62,664 nucleotides of DNA from the NCBI GenBank assembly GCA_020721775.1, contig DYLZ01000002.1, positions 1 through 62,664 on the forward strand. Direction: 5' to 3'. The position numbers were made by a program, and so were the translations under genes. Positions 8,960 through 18,918 of the stretch are shown here, piece by piece. Every line of letters begins with the position of its first letter. The stretch's first letter is position 1. The notes under the pieces were generated by a model. The model was not told where the DNA came from, ran no database searches, and saw only the letters and a list, made by a program, of their open reading frames with translations. This DNA is from Sulfurovum sp. GTDB lineage: Bacteria > Campylobacterota > Campylobacteria > Campylobacterales > Sulfurovaceae.

Positions 8960-9734
8960 TATGTCTCTTTTAAAGTTAAAAGAAGTTTTAGACCATGAGA
9001 TGGATTGCAGGAACAATTTATGTGAGCTATCAAATGACAAACCAGATCCGCTAATGGTTGCAAAAAAACACAACGATGAAACGATTGCATTGATATGCTC
9101 CTTATTTGCATACGGCAATGCTAAACAAATAGTAAAATTTCTAAATTCATTAAACTTTGCTCTTTTGGATGAAAACGAAGAAATAATAAAAAAAGAGTTA
9201 AAACACCACTATTATAGATTTCAAAAACCGAGTGATATCATAGATATTTTCATAGCACTAAAAAGGTTAAAAGGCATATCTTCTATAGAAAATATAGTTT
9301 CAAATGAATATAAAAAGAACGGAAATATTATTGATGGTTTAAATATGCTTATCAATACTATAAAAAAGCTCTCAAACTGTACAAATACGCAAGGATTTGA
9401 TTTTTTGGTCGGCAACGCAAATACAAACAGCCCATACAAAAGATATATGATGTATTTTAGATGGATGACAAGATTTGACAATCTCGATATGGGATTATGG
9501 AGCAAGATAGATAAAGCTGATCTGATATTACCTCTCGATACTCATACTTTTAAGGTTTGCAGAAAGATAGGATTGCTTTCAAGAAAAACATATGATCTTA
9601 AAGCTGCACTCGAAGCAACTGAGAATTTAAAAAAATTCGATCCTCTAGATCCTATAAAATATGATTTTGCGCTATATAGAATAGGACAAGAGAAAAATTT
9701 AGATGAAATTATCAAAAAAATAGCTTTAAACTAA
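8925..9734 (+). CDS. TIGR02757/DUF2400 family protein
   Basis: FAYGNAKQIVKFLN, YRFQ, RWMTRFDNLDMGLWSKIDKADLILPLDTHTFKVCRKIGLL. Confidence 0.8.
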   Translation: MGNAKNANKKTNMSLLKLKEVLDHEMDCRNNLCELSNDKPDPLMVAKKHNDETIALICSLFAYGNAKQIVKFLNSLNFALLDENEEIIKKELKHHYYRFQKPSDIIDIFIALKRLKGISSIENIVSNEYKKNGNIIDGLNMLINTIKKLSNCTNTQGFDFLVGNANTNSPYKRYMMYFRWMTRFDNLDMGLWSKIDKADLILPLDTHTFKVCRKIGLLSRKTYDLKAALEATENLKKFDPLDPIKYDFALYRIGQEKNLDEIIKKIALN

Positions 9735-9800
9735 TTATACTTAATGAGCTATTTAGGAGCTTTTTTGTAAAATAAACAAAATTTCAAAGAAGGTTTTTGT

Positions 9801-10484
9801 ATGGAAGGCATATTTACCATATTGGGTTCAATTTTCGGTCACGGAAATGGACTTGTTATTTCTCATATTGCTTTGGTTATTGCGCTTGTTTTGTTGGTTG
9901 CATTTTTTGCTACAAAAAGCATGAAACTTGTTCCAAGCGGAGCTCAAAATATGATGGAAGCATATTTAACCGGCGTTATATCTATGGGTAAAGATGTGAT
10001 CGGTGAAGAACTTGCTAGAAAATATCTACCGTTAGTTGCTACTATCGGTCTGTTTGTATTCTTTTCAAATCTCATAGGTATCATTCCGGCATTTGAATCA
10101 CCTACATCAAATATCAATGTTACTCTTACATTGGCTCTTATAGTATTTGTTTACTATAACTATGAAGGTATAAAAGAGCAAGGCGTTGTTCATTATTTTG
10201 CGCATTTTGCAGGTCCTGTTAAAATCCTGGCACCACTTATGTTCCCTATAGAGATAGTTTCTCATATCTCTAGAATAATCTCACTTTCTTTCCGTCTTTT
10301 TGGTAATATCAAAGGTGACGATCTGTTTTTGTGGGTTCTTTTGATGCTAGCGCCTTGGCTTCTTCCGCTTCCGGCATATGTTTTACTTGCTTTTTCGGCA
10401 ATACTACAAACATTTATTTTTATGATACTTACTTATGTTTACCTAGCTGGTGCTGTTGTGGTTAGCGAGGGCGATCACCACTAA
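9801..10484 (+). CDS. atpB: F0F1 ATP synthase subunit a
   Basis: [40 protein letters not shown]. Confidence 0.92.
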   Translation: MEGIFTILGSIFGHGNGLVISHIALVIALVLLVAFFATKSMKLVPSGAQNMMEAYLTGVISMGKDVIGEELARKYLPLVATIGLFVFFSNLIGIIPAFESPTSNINVTLTLALIVFVYYNYEGIKEQGVVHYFAHFAGPVKILAPLMFPIEIVSHISRIISLSFRLFGNIKGDDLFLWVLLMLAPWLLPLPAYVLLAFSAILQTFIFMILTYVYLAGAVVVSEGDHH

Positions 10485-10486
10485 AA

Positions 10487-11026
10487 ATGCTAGCTTATGC
10501 CATAAGCGATACAACAAATTTAGACTTTCATAACCTTGAAGCATCCATACAAAGGATTGCTTCAAAAGCTTCCATGATCGTTTATAGAGATAAAAACAAT
10601 CCAAATTACAAAGAAAACTCAAAGCTTTTTTTACAAACAGCCAAAAAATATCCATTTGAAAAAATACTGCTTCATAGCAATATAGACTTAAGCGCAAAAC
10701 TAAAAGCTGACGGTGTACATCTGACAAGTTTGCAAATAGAATGCATACCTATCGCAAAAGAAAAAGGTCTCTTTGTGGTTGCAAGTACCCATGCACTAAA
10801 TGAAGCAATAAAAGCTCAAAAATTAGGGGCTGATATGGTAACACTCAGTCCTATATATGATTCACCAAACAAAGGCAAACCTATAGGGTTGAAAAAGTTA
10901 AAAGAAGTTATTTTAAACCTCAAGATACCGGTAATTGCACTTGGCGGCATATTGACAGAAGAACAAATACAAGAGTGCCAAAATGCCGGAGCAAAGTGGT
11001 TTGCTTCGATAAGGTATTTTGCGTAA
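10487..11026 (+). CDS. thiE: Thiamine phosphate synthase (ThiE/TenI-like)
   Basis: GVHLTS, TLSPIYDSPNKGKPIGL, VIALGGI motifs. Confidence 0.72.
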   Translation: MLAYAISDTTNLDFHNLEASIQRIASKASMIVYRDKNNPNYKENSKLFLQTAKKYPFEKILLHSNIDLSAKLKADGVHLTSLQIECIPIAKEKGLFVVASTHALNEAIKAQKLGADMVTLSPIYDSPNKGKPIGLKKLKEVILNLKIPVIALGGILTEEQIQECQNAGAKWFASIRYFA

Positions 11027-11038
11027 TTGCAAAATACC
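11013..11038 (+). terminator. Stem-loop at the thiE-like gene end
   Basis: GGTATTTTGC-gtaatt-GCAAAATACC perfect 10-bp stem; stop codon lies in the loop. Confidence 0.5.
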
Positions 11039-11147
11039 ATTTCATAATAACTTTTCTAAAAATATCTTTTAATATATAAAACATAAATTTTTATAAATAT
11101 CATAAAAAAATTATCTAAAAAAGCAAAAATATGATATACTTCAATTG

Positions 11148-11171
11148 TATTTTGAACATATGTTCAAAATA
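11148..11171. promoter_or_regulatory. Perfect 24-bp palindrome, putative operator upstream of the DUF134 gene
   Basis: TATTTTGAACAT|ATGTTCAAAATA immediately before AAGGAG RBS and downstream of TATACT -10-like sequence. Confidence 0.65.
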
Positions 11172-11181
11172 AGGAGTGTAA

Positions 11182-11505
11182 ATGAAACAATGCGGAAGAA
11201 AAAAAATAAACAGATGTATCCCCATGGATTATTCAAATTTTTGTTTTAAGCCTTGCGGTATAAAAGCTGTAAGCTTGGAGCATATATGTCTGGATGCCGA
11301 TGAGATAGAGGCGATAAGATTAGCAGACCATGAGGCAAAATATCACAAAGAGTGTGCTATATCGATGGGAATATCCAGATCTACATTTTCAAGAATTCTT
11401 TCTTCTGCTCATGAAAAAATAAGTGATGCCTTACTGCATCAAAAAGCACTTCATATAAAAATAACAAAGGAAAAATATGATAGCAGTTCCCGTAAAAACA
11501 AATAA
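11182..11505 (+). CDS. DUF134 family putative DNA-binding protein
   Basis: DEIEAIRLADHEAKYHKECAISMGISRSTFSRILSSAHEKISDAL. Confidence 0.85.
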   Translation: MKQCGRKKINRCIPMDYSNFCFKPCGIKAVSLEHICLDADEIEAIRLADHEAKYHKECAISMGISRSTFSRILSSAHEKISDALLHQKALHIKITKEKYDSSSRKNK

Positions 11506-11887
11506 AGACAATCCTGCTGTAGCGCCATTGTTCGGTAAAGCCAAATGGTTTGCTTTTGTTGATAATGGAAAAATAACAATAGAAGAAAATCTATGTGACG
11601 GCGGCAGAGCAGTCGCAGAATGGCTGAAAAGCAAAGGAACAGATAAACTCATAATCCAAGAGATGGGAATCAACCCATACCAAAAGATAAAAGCATATAA
11701 TGATATAGTGATATATCATTCCGGATTTGAGAGAATCACCTTGGATGAAGTTATAAAAAAACTAGATAGCAATGAATTAAAAATATTAGATGAAGAGGCG
11801 ATGCAAGAGATCATAGCTCACCACGAGAGCAGACATGCCCATACGCACGACCATGATGGTCACCATGGTCACGGTCATAATCATTAA
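11477..11887 (+). CDS. NifB/NifX-type dinitrogenase iron-molybdenum cofactor-like protein with His-rich tail
   Basis: VAPLFGKAKWFAFVDNG core; HHESRHAHTHDHDGHHGHGHNH tail. Confidence 0.8.
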   Translation: MIAVPVKTNKDNPAVAPLFGKAKWFAFVDNGKITIEENLCDGGRAVAEWLKSKGTDKLIIQEMGINPYQKIKAYNDIVIYHSGFERITLDEVIKKLDSNELKILDEEAMQEIIAHHESRHAHTHDHDGHHGHGHNH

Positions 11888-11897
11888 AGGATAATTT

Positions 11898-12263
11898 ATG
11901 AGAATTATATTTCCAACAGATGAAAATAACGGCTACCTAAGTAAAAGAGGGGCGCATTTTGGTAAAGCCAAATTTTATACTATCGTAACACTTGAAGATA
12001 ATAAAATAGTGGATGTTGAAGGTGTTGCTAATGCCGGACACGGTAGTGGAGCTTGCGGCAATGCCATAATGAACATAATGAGTCTAAATCCGGACGCTCT
12101 TATAGTTAGCGGCATAGGCGGAAGTCCTGCAGCAGGTTTTGCAAATGCCGGGCTTGCCGTATATGTAGATCAAACAAGTCAAACAGTTCAAGAAAGTATT
12201 GCTCATTTTATAGAAGGTAACTTGCGAAAAATAGGAAGCCAAGGAACTTGCTCGGCACACTAA
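11898..12263 (+). CDS. NifB/NifX-type family protein
   Basis: GAHFGKAKFYTIVTLEDNKI, GHGSGACGNAI, GIGGSPAAGFANAGLAVY. Confidence 0.8.
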   Translation: MRIIFPTDENNGYLSKRGAHFGKAKFYTIVTLEDNKIVDVEGVANAGHGSGACGNAIMNIMSLNPDALIVSGIGGSPAAGFANAGLAVYVDQTSQTVQESIAHFIEGNLRKIGSQGTCSAH

Positions 12264-12282
12264 GCTACGGCACAATTATTGT

Positions 12283-12473
12283 ATGAAAAAATCAATTGAC
12301 AAATTCTCAAACCATATAAAAAGCCTTTGCATAGTTTTTTTCTAAGCATAGGCGGCATAATACTTAAATACACTCATTTTATGGCTCTCGTGATCACAAC
12401 TTTACTATTTTTGGGTGTTGGGTTATATTATTTACTTCAGCTAACAGAAGAACCCCATGATCAAGGAGAATAA
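12283..12473 (+). pseudogene. Possible frameshifted small membrane protein
   Basis: Frame from ATG 12283 stops after a T7 run; the alternate frame continues HSFFLSIGGIILKYTHFMALVITTLLFLGVGLYYLLQLTEEPHDQGE to 12473, then the TAA|ATG junction. Confidence 0.4.
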
Positions 12474-13020
12474 ATGGGAAATATATCTATTGGATTTTTA
12501 TTGTTGTCTTTTTTTATTATTGGCAAATGAAGCATATAAATATTTTTATCCGAATTACAATATAAGGGCAAAAAGAATAGAGTGTCAAGCAAAAAGTATT
12601 ACTTTTGAGAGAATCTATTCACCTTCGCATATTAAGGAAGCCATAAATGCACTCAAAAGCGGAAATGTAAAAACAAAATACAAAATGGTGCCTTCAGTTT
12701 ACGCTACTAGCCAAATGGGGAAATATTTTACTATCGAAGATATTAATAATGACTTATTAAAGATACTAGCGAATCACAAAAAAACAAAATAAAGCAAACG
12801 AACAACCTTTGCTTATTGACTACTATGTATATGAAAATGATGTTGATAATCCTGGTAAAAAAAACAGAAGATGCTAAAAAATATGCAGGATATATACGAA
12901 TGACTTTTTATATTAAATTATAAAGTGTATGCAAATCAAATAGATTTTATGGATTGGCAAGGAAAAGATATAAAAGATAGACTAGAATGCGCTATTAACT
13001 CTCTATCAACTCTAGAATAA
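12474..13020 (+). pseudogene. Multiply frameshifted hypothetical secreted protein
   Basis: MGNISIGFLLLSFFIIGK then the 111-aa ORF (EAYKYFYPNYNIRAK...), then NEQPLLIDYYVYENDVDNPGKK, KTEDAKKYAGYI, YKVYANQIDFMDWQGKDIKDRLECAINSLSTLE in successive frames. Confidence 0.6.
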
Positions 13021-13027
13021 ATTTAAA

Positions 13028-13915
13028 TTATCCTAGTAAATCTTTTACACTTTGGCGTGGATCTTTCCCCTCATAGAGCATATTGTAAACTTCTTTTGCT
13101 ATTGGTAAATATATGTTTTCTTTTTGCGCTATATCATATAGCGCTTTTGCGGTGGGGACGCCCTCTGCTACTTCTCCAAGCTCTTGCAAAATATCCTCTA
13201 ACTTCATTCTATTTGCGAACAAAAATCCAACCCTGTAATTTCTAGATAATTTTGAACTTGCAGTAAGAAATAGATCCCCCGCTCCACCAAGTGATAAAAA
13301 TGTCTCTTGTTTTGCGCCAAAACTCATCCCGAATCTGCTCATTTCGACCAATCCTCGTGCCAAAAGTGCCGCTCTGGCATTATTGCCAAGTTTCAAACCA
13401 TCACATACTCCGCCGGCAATTGCAATTACATTTTTATATGCTCCGGCAATCTCTTCTCCTGTTACATCACTACTAATATAACCTTTGATAAAATCGGGCA
13501 TTGCCTCGGCAAACTTTTTGGCTAAACTCTCATTTTTAGAACTTACTACAAGCGCAGTTGGAAGCGATTTTTGAACTTCTGCGGCAAATGACGGTCCTGA
13601 TAAAAATGCAAGCCTCTCTTTTGAGATAAAATTTCCATATACTTCATTTAAAAAAGCGCCGCTTTTAACTTCAATACCTTTGGCTGCAACAAGCAAAGAC
13701 TGCCCATTATCTATAAAATTTTGCTCCATCCATCCTCTGACTTCTTGCGCAGGAATTGCCATCACTAGATATGGAAACTTTAATGCATCATCAAGCGACA
13801 CAAACCCTTCGATGTCCCTATATGTTCTTGATGTTATAATGCACTCATTTTTCTCTTTAAAAGCATGAAAAAGAGCCTGTCCCCATTTTCCTGCCCCGAT
13901 AATAGCTATTTTCAT
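13028..13915 (-). CDS. gpsA: NAD(P)H-dependent glycerol-3-phosphate dehydrogenase
   Basis: IGAGKWGQALFHAF, LSGPSFAAEV, AGAYKNVIAIAGGVCDGLKLGNNARAALLARGL. Confidence 0.93.
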   Translation of the reverse strand: MKIAIIGAGKWGQALFHAFKEKNECIITSRTYRDIEGFVSLDDALKFPYLVMAIPAQEVRGWMEQNFIDNGQSLLVAAKGIEVKSGAFLNEVYGNFISKERLAFLSGPSFAAEVQKSLPTALVVSSKNESLAKKFAEAMPDFIKGYISSDVTGEEIAGAYKNVIAIAGGVCDGLKLGNNARAALLARGLVEMSRFGMSFGAKQETFLSLGGAGDLFLTASSKLSRNYRVGFLFANRMKLEDILQELGEVAEGVPTAKALYDIAQKENIYLPIAKEVYNMLYEGKDPRQSVKDLLG

Positions 13916-14610
13916 GAAATATTCTCTTTTAATATTAGCTCAAATTTATCTAAATCATTATCTTTACCTAGGCAAACTATAATATCTCCAGCATCAATTT
14001 TATGGTTTATATTGGTAGTTGAAAAGATAAATTTATTTCCAAGTTCAAAATCAACCATGCCAACCATAATAATATTATATATAGAAAAATTTAGACTATC
14101 TATAGTTTTTCCATCAATAATAGAGTTTTTTGGTACAGATATTTCTCTAAATGATATGTCGTGGCTTGATGATATGAAGTTATCAAGTAGCTTTGTAGCT
14201 ACAGGTTTATTAAAGATATTGTGGATACGATTTGCACTTACTTGATATATATCTATCACTTTATTTGCTCCAGCCATTTTGAGTTTTTGTGTCGCATGTA
14301 TAGAATGAGATATTGCTATTATCTCATTATTTGGGCAAAAAGATCTTAGTGAGAGAGTCAAAAATACATTGAGATGTTCATCATCCATAATACATACCAA
14401 AATATCTTTTGGTTTTATATCTAATTTTTCCAGCTCTTCATCATCAGTGATGTCAAACATATAGCTCTCATAGCCATCTTCGAGTGCATCTTTATAGTTA
14501 TTCTCATCTTGATCAATAATATTTATAAAAAACTCATCTTTATTTAATGATTGAGCTATCTTTTTTGTCGATTTTGAGTATCCAAATATCCATATATTTT
14601 TTTTATTCAT
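13912..14610 (-). CDS. TrkA-N/TrkA-C (RCK) domain protein
   Basis: IWIFGYSKSTKKIAQSL Rossmann start; adjacent to K+ channel gene. Confidence 0.7.
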   Translation of the reverse strand: MNKKNIWIFGYSKSTKKIAQSLNKDEFFINIIDQDENNYKDALEDGYESYMFDITDDEELEKLDIKPKDILVCIMDDEHLNVFLTLSLRSFCPNNEIIAISHSIHATQKLKMAGANKVIDIYQVSANRIHNIFNKPVATKLLDNFISSSHDISFREISVPKNSIIDGKTIDSLNFSIYNIIMVGMVDFELGNKFIFSTTNINHKIDAGDIIVCLGKDNDLDKFELILKENIS

Positions 14611-16127
14611 CAGATGCCTTGATATCTGTTTTTAAAATATTCTATACTTATTTTTAATCCCATCATAAGTACTATATCATTACTATGTAATCTAATATTT
14701 GGTTGAGGATTAAATATGAAGTCGCCATCTCTTTTAATCCCGATTAATAAAAGTTTATTCTCTTTCATATTTAACTCTTCAATAGTTTTATTATTTAGGC
14801 TATCGTATTCGTGAACAATAATTTCATCAAGATAAGCAGCATTCTGACCTGTCAAAATAGAGTGCATTACACCATACATTACAGGTTGATTAATGGCGGC
14901 AAGGAGCATTACATTTGCAATTTTATTGGGCATTATGACATGATTAGCACCAGCTAACTGTAGCTTCTTCTCCATGGAGGTATCACTAGCTCTTGCTATA
15001 ACTTTTATATTTTTTGATAAACTTTTTGCATTGAGCGTAATATATATATTTTCAACATCATTTTTTCCCAGACACAATACTGATATTTCAGCATAAGTAG
15101 AATCAAATCTAGCAAGTACATCTCTCCTACTGGCATCTTCTGTAATGACATTAAAACCCTCTTTTGCTATCTGTTTTGTCACTTCTGGATCTTTTTCTAA
15201 TATGATATATTTTCCATTGAAATCATCTTGACGAAGTAACATTTTTGCCATCTGTCCATATCCACAAATAATCACAAATGATCTATGTTTATTGATGTTA
15301 TCAACTATTCTATCCTCTTTTATCTCTGTTAATTTTTCGTAAAATGCTGAAACGATTACAGAGGTAGCAAAAGTGACAACCAAAACACCGCCAACAATAA
15401 GCACCATTGCAAGTACTCTTCCTTGGGTAGTAATAGGCGAGATATCGCCATATCCTACTGTAGAACTGGTTACCAATGCCCAATATAGAGCGTCAAACAG
15501 TGAGTTTATATTTTTATTGATATTGCCTTCAAAAGCATATATTGCAATCGCAGATGTAACTATCAAAAACATCAAAAGCATAAATAGAGTAGCAAGCTCA
15601 AACCGCTTGGCTATCAAAACATTTACAAATTGATTGATACTCTTTGTATATCTAAATAGCTTAAAAATTCTCAAAATCCTAAGCTCTCTATACATAGGAA
15701 TAATAGCTATAAAATCTATTATGGCAACCGGTGATTTGATGTATTCTATTTTTTTATGAAACGCATACAATAAAGCATCTATAGTAGAAAATTTTGCTTT
15801 TAAAAATTTTGTTTTTTCATAGTTATCTATAATATCTTTATGTATATCACTATAAACCCAAAATCTTAATATATATTCCAATGCAAAAATAATAGATACT
15901 ATATAAAAGTCTATGTAGTGGATAATAGGATTAGTTTGATGTTTAATACTATATGTTAGCTCGACAACTGAAAAGATTATCAGAAAAATTAAAAAATAGT
16001 CAACATACTTTTTGAGTTTGCTATTTTTATCTTCCATTATAGTATGGAAGAATTTTTTGATTTTGTTATATCTGGTTGAACTATGCAACCAAAATGCAAA
16101 TCTAACTAAAAGGTTATCCATGCTCAC
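14610..16127 (-). CDS. Voltage-gated-type potassium channel with RCK domains
   Basis: Selectivity filter SSTVGYGDISP; S4-like RELRILRIFKLFRYTKS; TrkA-N domain. Confidence 0.88.
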   Translation of the reverse strand: MSMDNLLVRFAFWLHSSTRYNKIKKFFHTIMEDKNSKLKKYVDYFLIFLIIFSVVELTYSIKHQTNPIIHYIDFYIVSIIFALEYILRFWVYSDIHKDIIDNYEKTKFLKAKFSTIDALLYAFHKKIEYIKSPVAIIDFIAIIPMYRELRILRIFKLFRYTKSINQFVNVLIAKRFELATLFMLLMFLIVTSAIAIYAFEGNINKNINSLFDALYWALVTSSTVGYGDISPITTQGRVLAMVLIVGGVLVVTFATSVIVSAFYEKLTEIKEDRIVDNINKHRSFVIICGYGQMAKMLLRQDDFNGKYIILEKDPEVTKQIAKEGFNVITEDASRRDVLARFDSTYAEISVLCLGKNDVENIYITLNAKSLSKNIKVIARASDTSMEKKLQLAGANHVIMPNKIANVMLLAAINQPVMYGVMHSILTGQNAAYLDEIIVHEYDSLNNKTIEELNMKENKLLLIGIKRDGDFIFNPQPNIRLHSNDIVLMMGLKISIEYFKNRYQGI

Positions 16128-16128
16128 T

Positions 16129-17562
16129 CTAAGATAATTTTGCTTTTAACAGCTCATTGGCTTTTACCGGATTTACGCTTCCGCCGCTTGCCTTCATAAG
16201 CTGACCTACAAAAAAGCCAAATAGCTTATCTTTTCCGCTTTTGTATTCAGCTACCTTGTCCTCATTTGCATTAAGTATCTCATCTATCATAGCGTTAATT
16301 ACTCCGTCATCGCTGACTTGCGCAAGTCCAAGCTTATCTATGATGGCATCAATATCCCTTTCTTCATTTTCAAACATATAATCAAGCACTTCTTTTGCCG
16401 CTTTACCGGATATCGTATCATCGGATATTTTTGATAATAGATCAGACAATACTCTTGCATTTATAGGCGAATCGGCTATATCTAACCCAAGTTTGTTTAA
16501 TCTTCCGAGAAGTTCGCTTGTGATCCAAGTTACAGCCATTTTAGGATCGCTTTCAAATGCCAGCATCTCTTCAAAATAGTAAGCCATCTCTTTTTGAGAA
16601 GTCAACACTAAAGCATCCTCTTTTTTAATGCCAAGCGTATCTATATATCTTTTAACCTTTGCATCCGGAAGTTCAGGTATTTGTTTGGCTTTCTCCATCA
16701 TCTCATCAGTTACAATCACAGGGCGTAGATCAGGATCAGGAAAATATCGATAATCGGCGCTATCTTCTTTGCCTCTCATACTTTTTGTTACACCTTTTGC
16801 TACATCCCAAAGTCTTGTTTCTTGATATACCTCTTCTTCATAAACTCCATCTTCATATGCTTCGATTTGTCTTTCTACTTCATAAGCGATAGCAGCTGCA
16901 ACAAAACGGAATGAATTGATATTTTTTATCTCTACTCTTGTGCCAAACTCTTCTTGACCTTTTGGTCTTATGGAAACATTGACATCGCATCTAAAAGATC
17001 CTTCTTGCATATTTGCATCACTGATATCGAGGTATCTCACAATAGAATGAAGTTTTTTAAGATAACTAACCGCTTCATCGCTGCTTCTTAGTTCAGGTTC
17101 TGAGACAATTTCTAAAAGAGGCGTTCCTGCGCGGTTAAGGTCTATTTTCGACACTGCACCCTCGTGTAGATTTTTACCTGCATCAGCTTCAAGGTGGGCT
17201 CTTGTAATTCCTATTCTTTTGGTAGTGCCATCTTCAAGATCGATAAAAAGCTCTCCTTTTTCAACTATCGGTATATCAAACTGGCTGATTTGATAAGCCA
17301 TTGGGCTATCCGGATAAAAATAACTTTTTCGGTTAAAGATAGATTTTTGATTTACAGTAGCATTTACGGCATATCCAAAAGACATGGCTTTTTTTACCGC
17401 TTCGATATTAACTACAGGCAATGCGCCCGGTAGTGCTAAGCATACTGGGCAGGTATTACTATTTTGATGAGCTGCGAAACTTGTAGCACACGAGCAAAAA
17501 AGTTTAGATTTTGTATTTAATTGAACATGAACCTCAAGTCCGATTACTGTTTCAAACTGCAT
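16129..17562 (-). CDS. gatB: Asp-tRNA(Asn)/Glu-tRNA(Gln) amidotransferase subunit B
   Basis: [25 protein letters not shown]; start trimmed to 17562. Confidence 0.93.
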   Translation of the reverse strand: MQFETVIGLEVHVQLNTKSKLFCSCATSFAAHQNSNTCPVCLALPGALPVVNIEAVKKAMSFGYAVNATVNQKSIFNRKSYFYPDSPMAYQISQFDIPIVEKGELFIDLEDGTTKRIGITRAHLEADAGKNLHEGAVSKIDLNRAGTPLLEIVSEPELRSSDEAVSYLKKLHSIVRYLDISDANMQEGSFRCDVNVSIRPKGQEEFGTRVEIKNINSFRFVAAAIAYEVERQIEAYEDGVYEEEVYQETRLWDVAKGVTKSMRGKEDSADYRYFPDPDLRPVIVTDEMMEKAKQIPELPDAKVKRYIDTLGIKKEDALVLTSQKEMAYYFEEMLAFESDPKMAVTWITSELLGRLNKLGLDIADSPINARVLSDLLSKISDDTISGKAAKEVLDYMFENEERDIDAIIDKLGLAQVSDDGVINAMIDEILNANEDKVAEYKSGKDKLFGFFVGQLMKASGGSVNPVKANELLKAKLS

Positions 17563-17683
17563 TTGTTTCCTTATAACTTCATAAATTGGTTGTATTATAG
17601 CCAAATATCGATTATGTTTTGGGTAAGTTGGGACTATTTTATAAACCAAATAGTAAAATACATTTTAAAAACATGAGTTAGTT

Positions 17684-18571
17684 TTGGGACAAATATATTT
17701 TATAATATTACTTTTATCTTTCGGTTATATTTTGCAATATGCCAAATTGCCTCAAAAAATGCCGCACATATTAAATAAGATAGTCATATATGTTTCATTT
17801 CCTGCGGCTGTTTTACTATATGCTCCAAAGATAGAATTTTCACAAAGTATATTGCTGCCCATCATTACTCCTTGGATACTTTTGCTTGTAAGTATAATAT
17901 CAGTTTTTATATTTTTTAATAATACAAATACCAACACGAAAGCCGCCATGTTGCTGCTTATCCCACTTGGCAATACATCATTTTTAGGATTTCCGCTTAT
18001 TGAATCAGTTTTAAGCAAAGATGCTTTACAGTATGCCATACTTTATGATCAATTTGGAAGTTTTTTGATGTTATCGATCTATGGAACGATCGTAGTTTCT
18101 CTATACAGTCACGGAAAATTAAATCCGGCAGATATAGTAAAAAAAATAGCTCTTTTTCCGCCGTTTATTGTTTTAATTTATTCTATTCTCGTAGGCTACA
18201 CACCTGAAATAATAATGCCTTTGGTGAAGATGCTGGCAAGCACTCTAACTCCACTTGCCATTATTAGCGTAGGTATGACCATGAAACTGCGCATAAGTGA
18301 AGATAGGGCTATATTTGCAAAAGCATTGCTTCTAAAACTACTTATTCTTCCGATATTGGTTTTGAGCGTATTTATATACTTTGATTTTAACGATTTGACA
18401 GCCAAAACAACGCTATTGGAGAGCGCTATGCCGTCTATGATAACAGCCGGGATATTGGCAGCAAATGCAGGATTTGCGCCTCGTCTTAGTTCAACGCTTG
18501 TAGGGTACGGAATAATTTTAAGCCTCGTTACAGTACCGCTTTTTGGCAAACTTTTTGACTTTATATTTTAA
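17684..18571 (+). CDS. AEC family transporter
   Basis: Multi-TM, NTSFLGFPL, ESAMPSMITAGILA. Confidence 0.78.
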   Translation: MGQIYFIILLLSFGYILQYAKLPQKMPHILNKIVIYVSFPAAVLLYAPKIEFSQSILLPIITPWILLLVSIISVFIFFNNTNTNTKAAMLLLIPLGNTSFLGFPLIESVLSKDALQYAILYDQFGSFLMLSIYGTIVVSLYSHGKLNPADIVKKIALFPPFIVLIYSILVGYTPEIIMPLVKMLASTLTPLAIISVGMTMKLRISEDRAIFAKALLLKLLILPILVLSVFIYFDFNDLTAKTTLLESAMPSMITAGILAANAGFAPRLSSTLVGYGIILSLVTVPLFGKLFDFIF

Positions 18572-18574
18572 TTT

Positions 18575-18617
18575 TTTTTGTCTCGTTCCCACTTTCCAAG
18601 TGGGAACGAGACAAAAA
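18575..18617. repeat. REP-like perfect hairpin upstream of the cyd operon
   Basis: TTTTTGTCTCGTTCCCACTT-tcc-AAGTGGGAACGAGACAAAAA, 20-bp perfect stem. Confidence 0.85.
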
Positions 18618-18677
18618 GTATTTCAGTTTGACATTTAAGGATGATTAAGAAAACTTTTGCTATAAACTGTATCTATA

Positions 18678-18914
18678 ATGATTATAAGTGCAAGCAAACA
18701 AGGAGATTGGGTGAAGATACTTCAGTTTTATATAGATGGGTTTAGAGATATGAAGGTTGGAAAGAGCCTTTGGATAATTATTGGGATTAAATTTGTGATA
18801 TTTTTTGTTATTATGAAAACACTATTTTTTCCAAACTTTATGAAAGAGAATTTCTCTAATGACACCGAGCGAGCAAATTATGTGCTTCAAATTTTAACAA
18901 ATAAGGAGAAATAA
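18678..18914 (+). CDS. DUF4492 family protein
   Basis: FYIDGFRDMKVGKSLWIIIGIKFVIFF; upstream of cydA. Confidence 0.8.
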   Translation: MIISASKQGDWVKILQFYIDGFRDMKVGKSLWIIIGIKFVIFFVIMKTLFFPNFMKENFSNDTERANYVLQILTNKEK

Positions 18915-18918
18915 AAAA

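Noticed and set aside
18575-18617. REP-like hairpin considered as a CRISPR repeat
   Set aside because: Only two copies 3.1 kb apart with genes between; no spacer structure and no cas genes.
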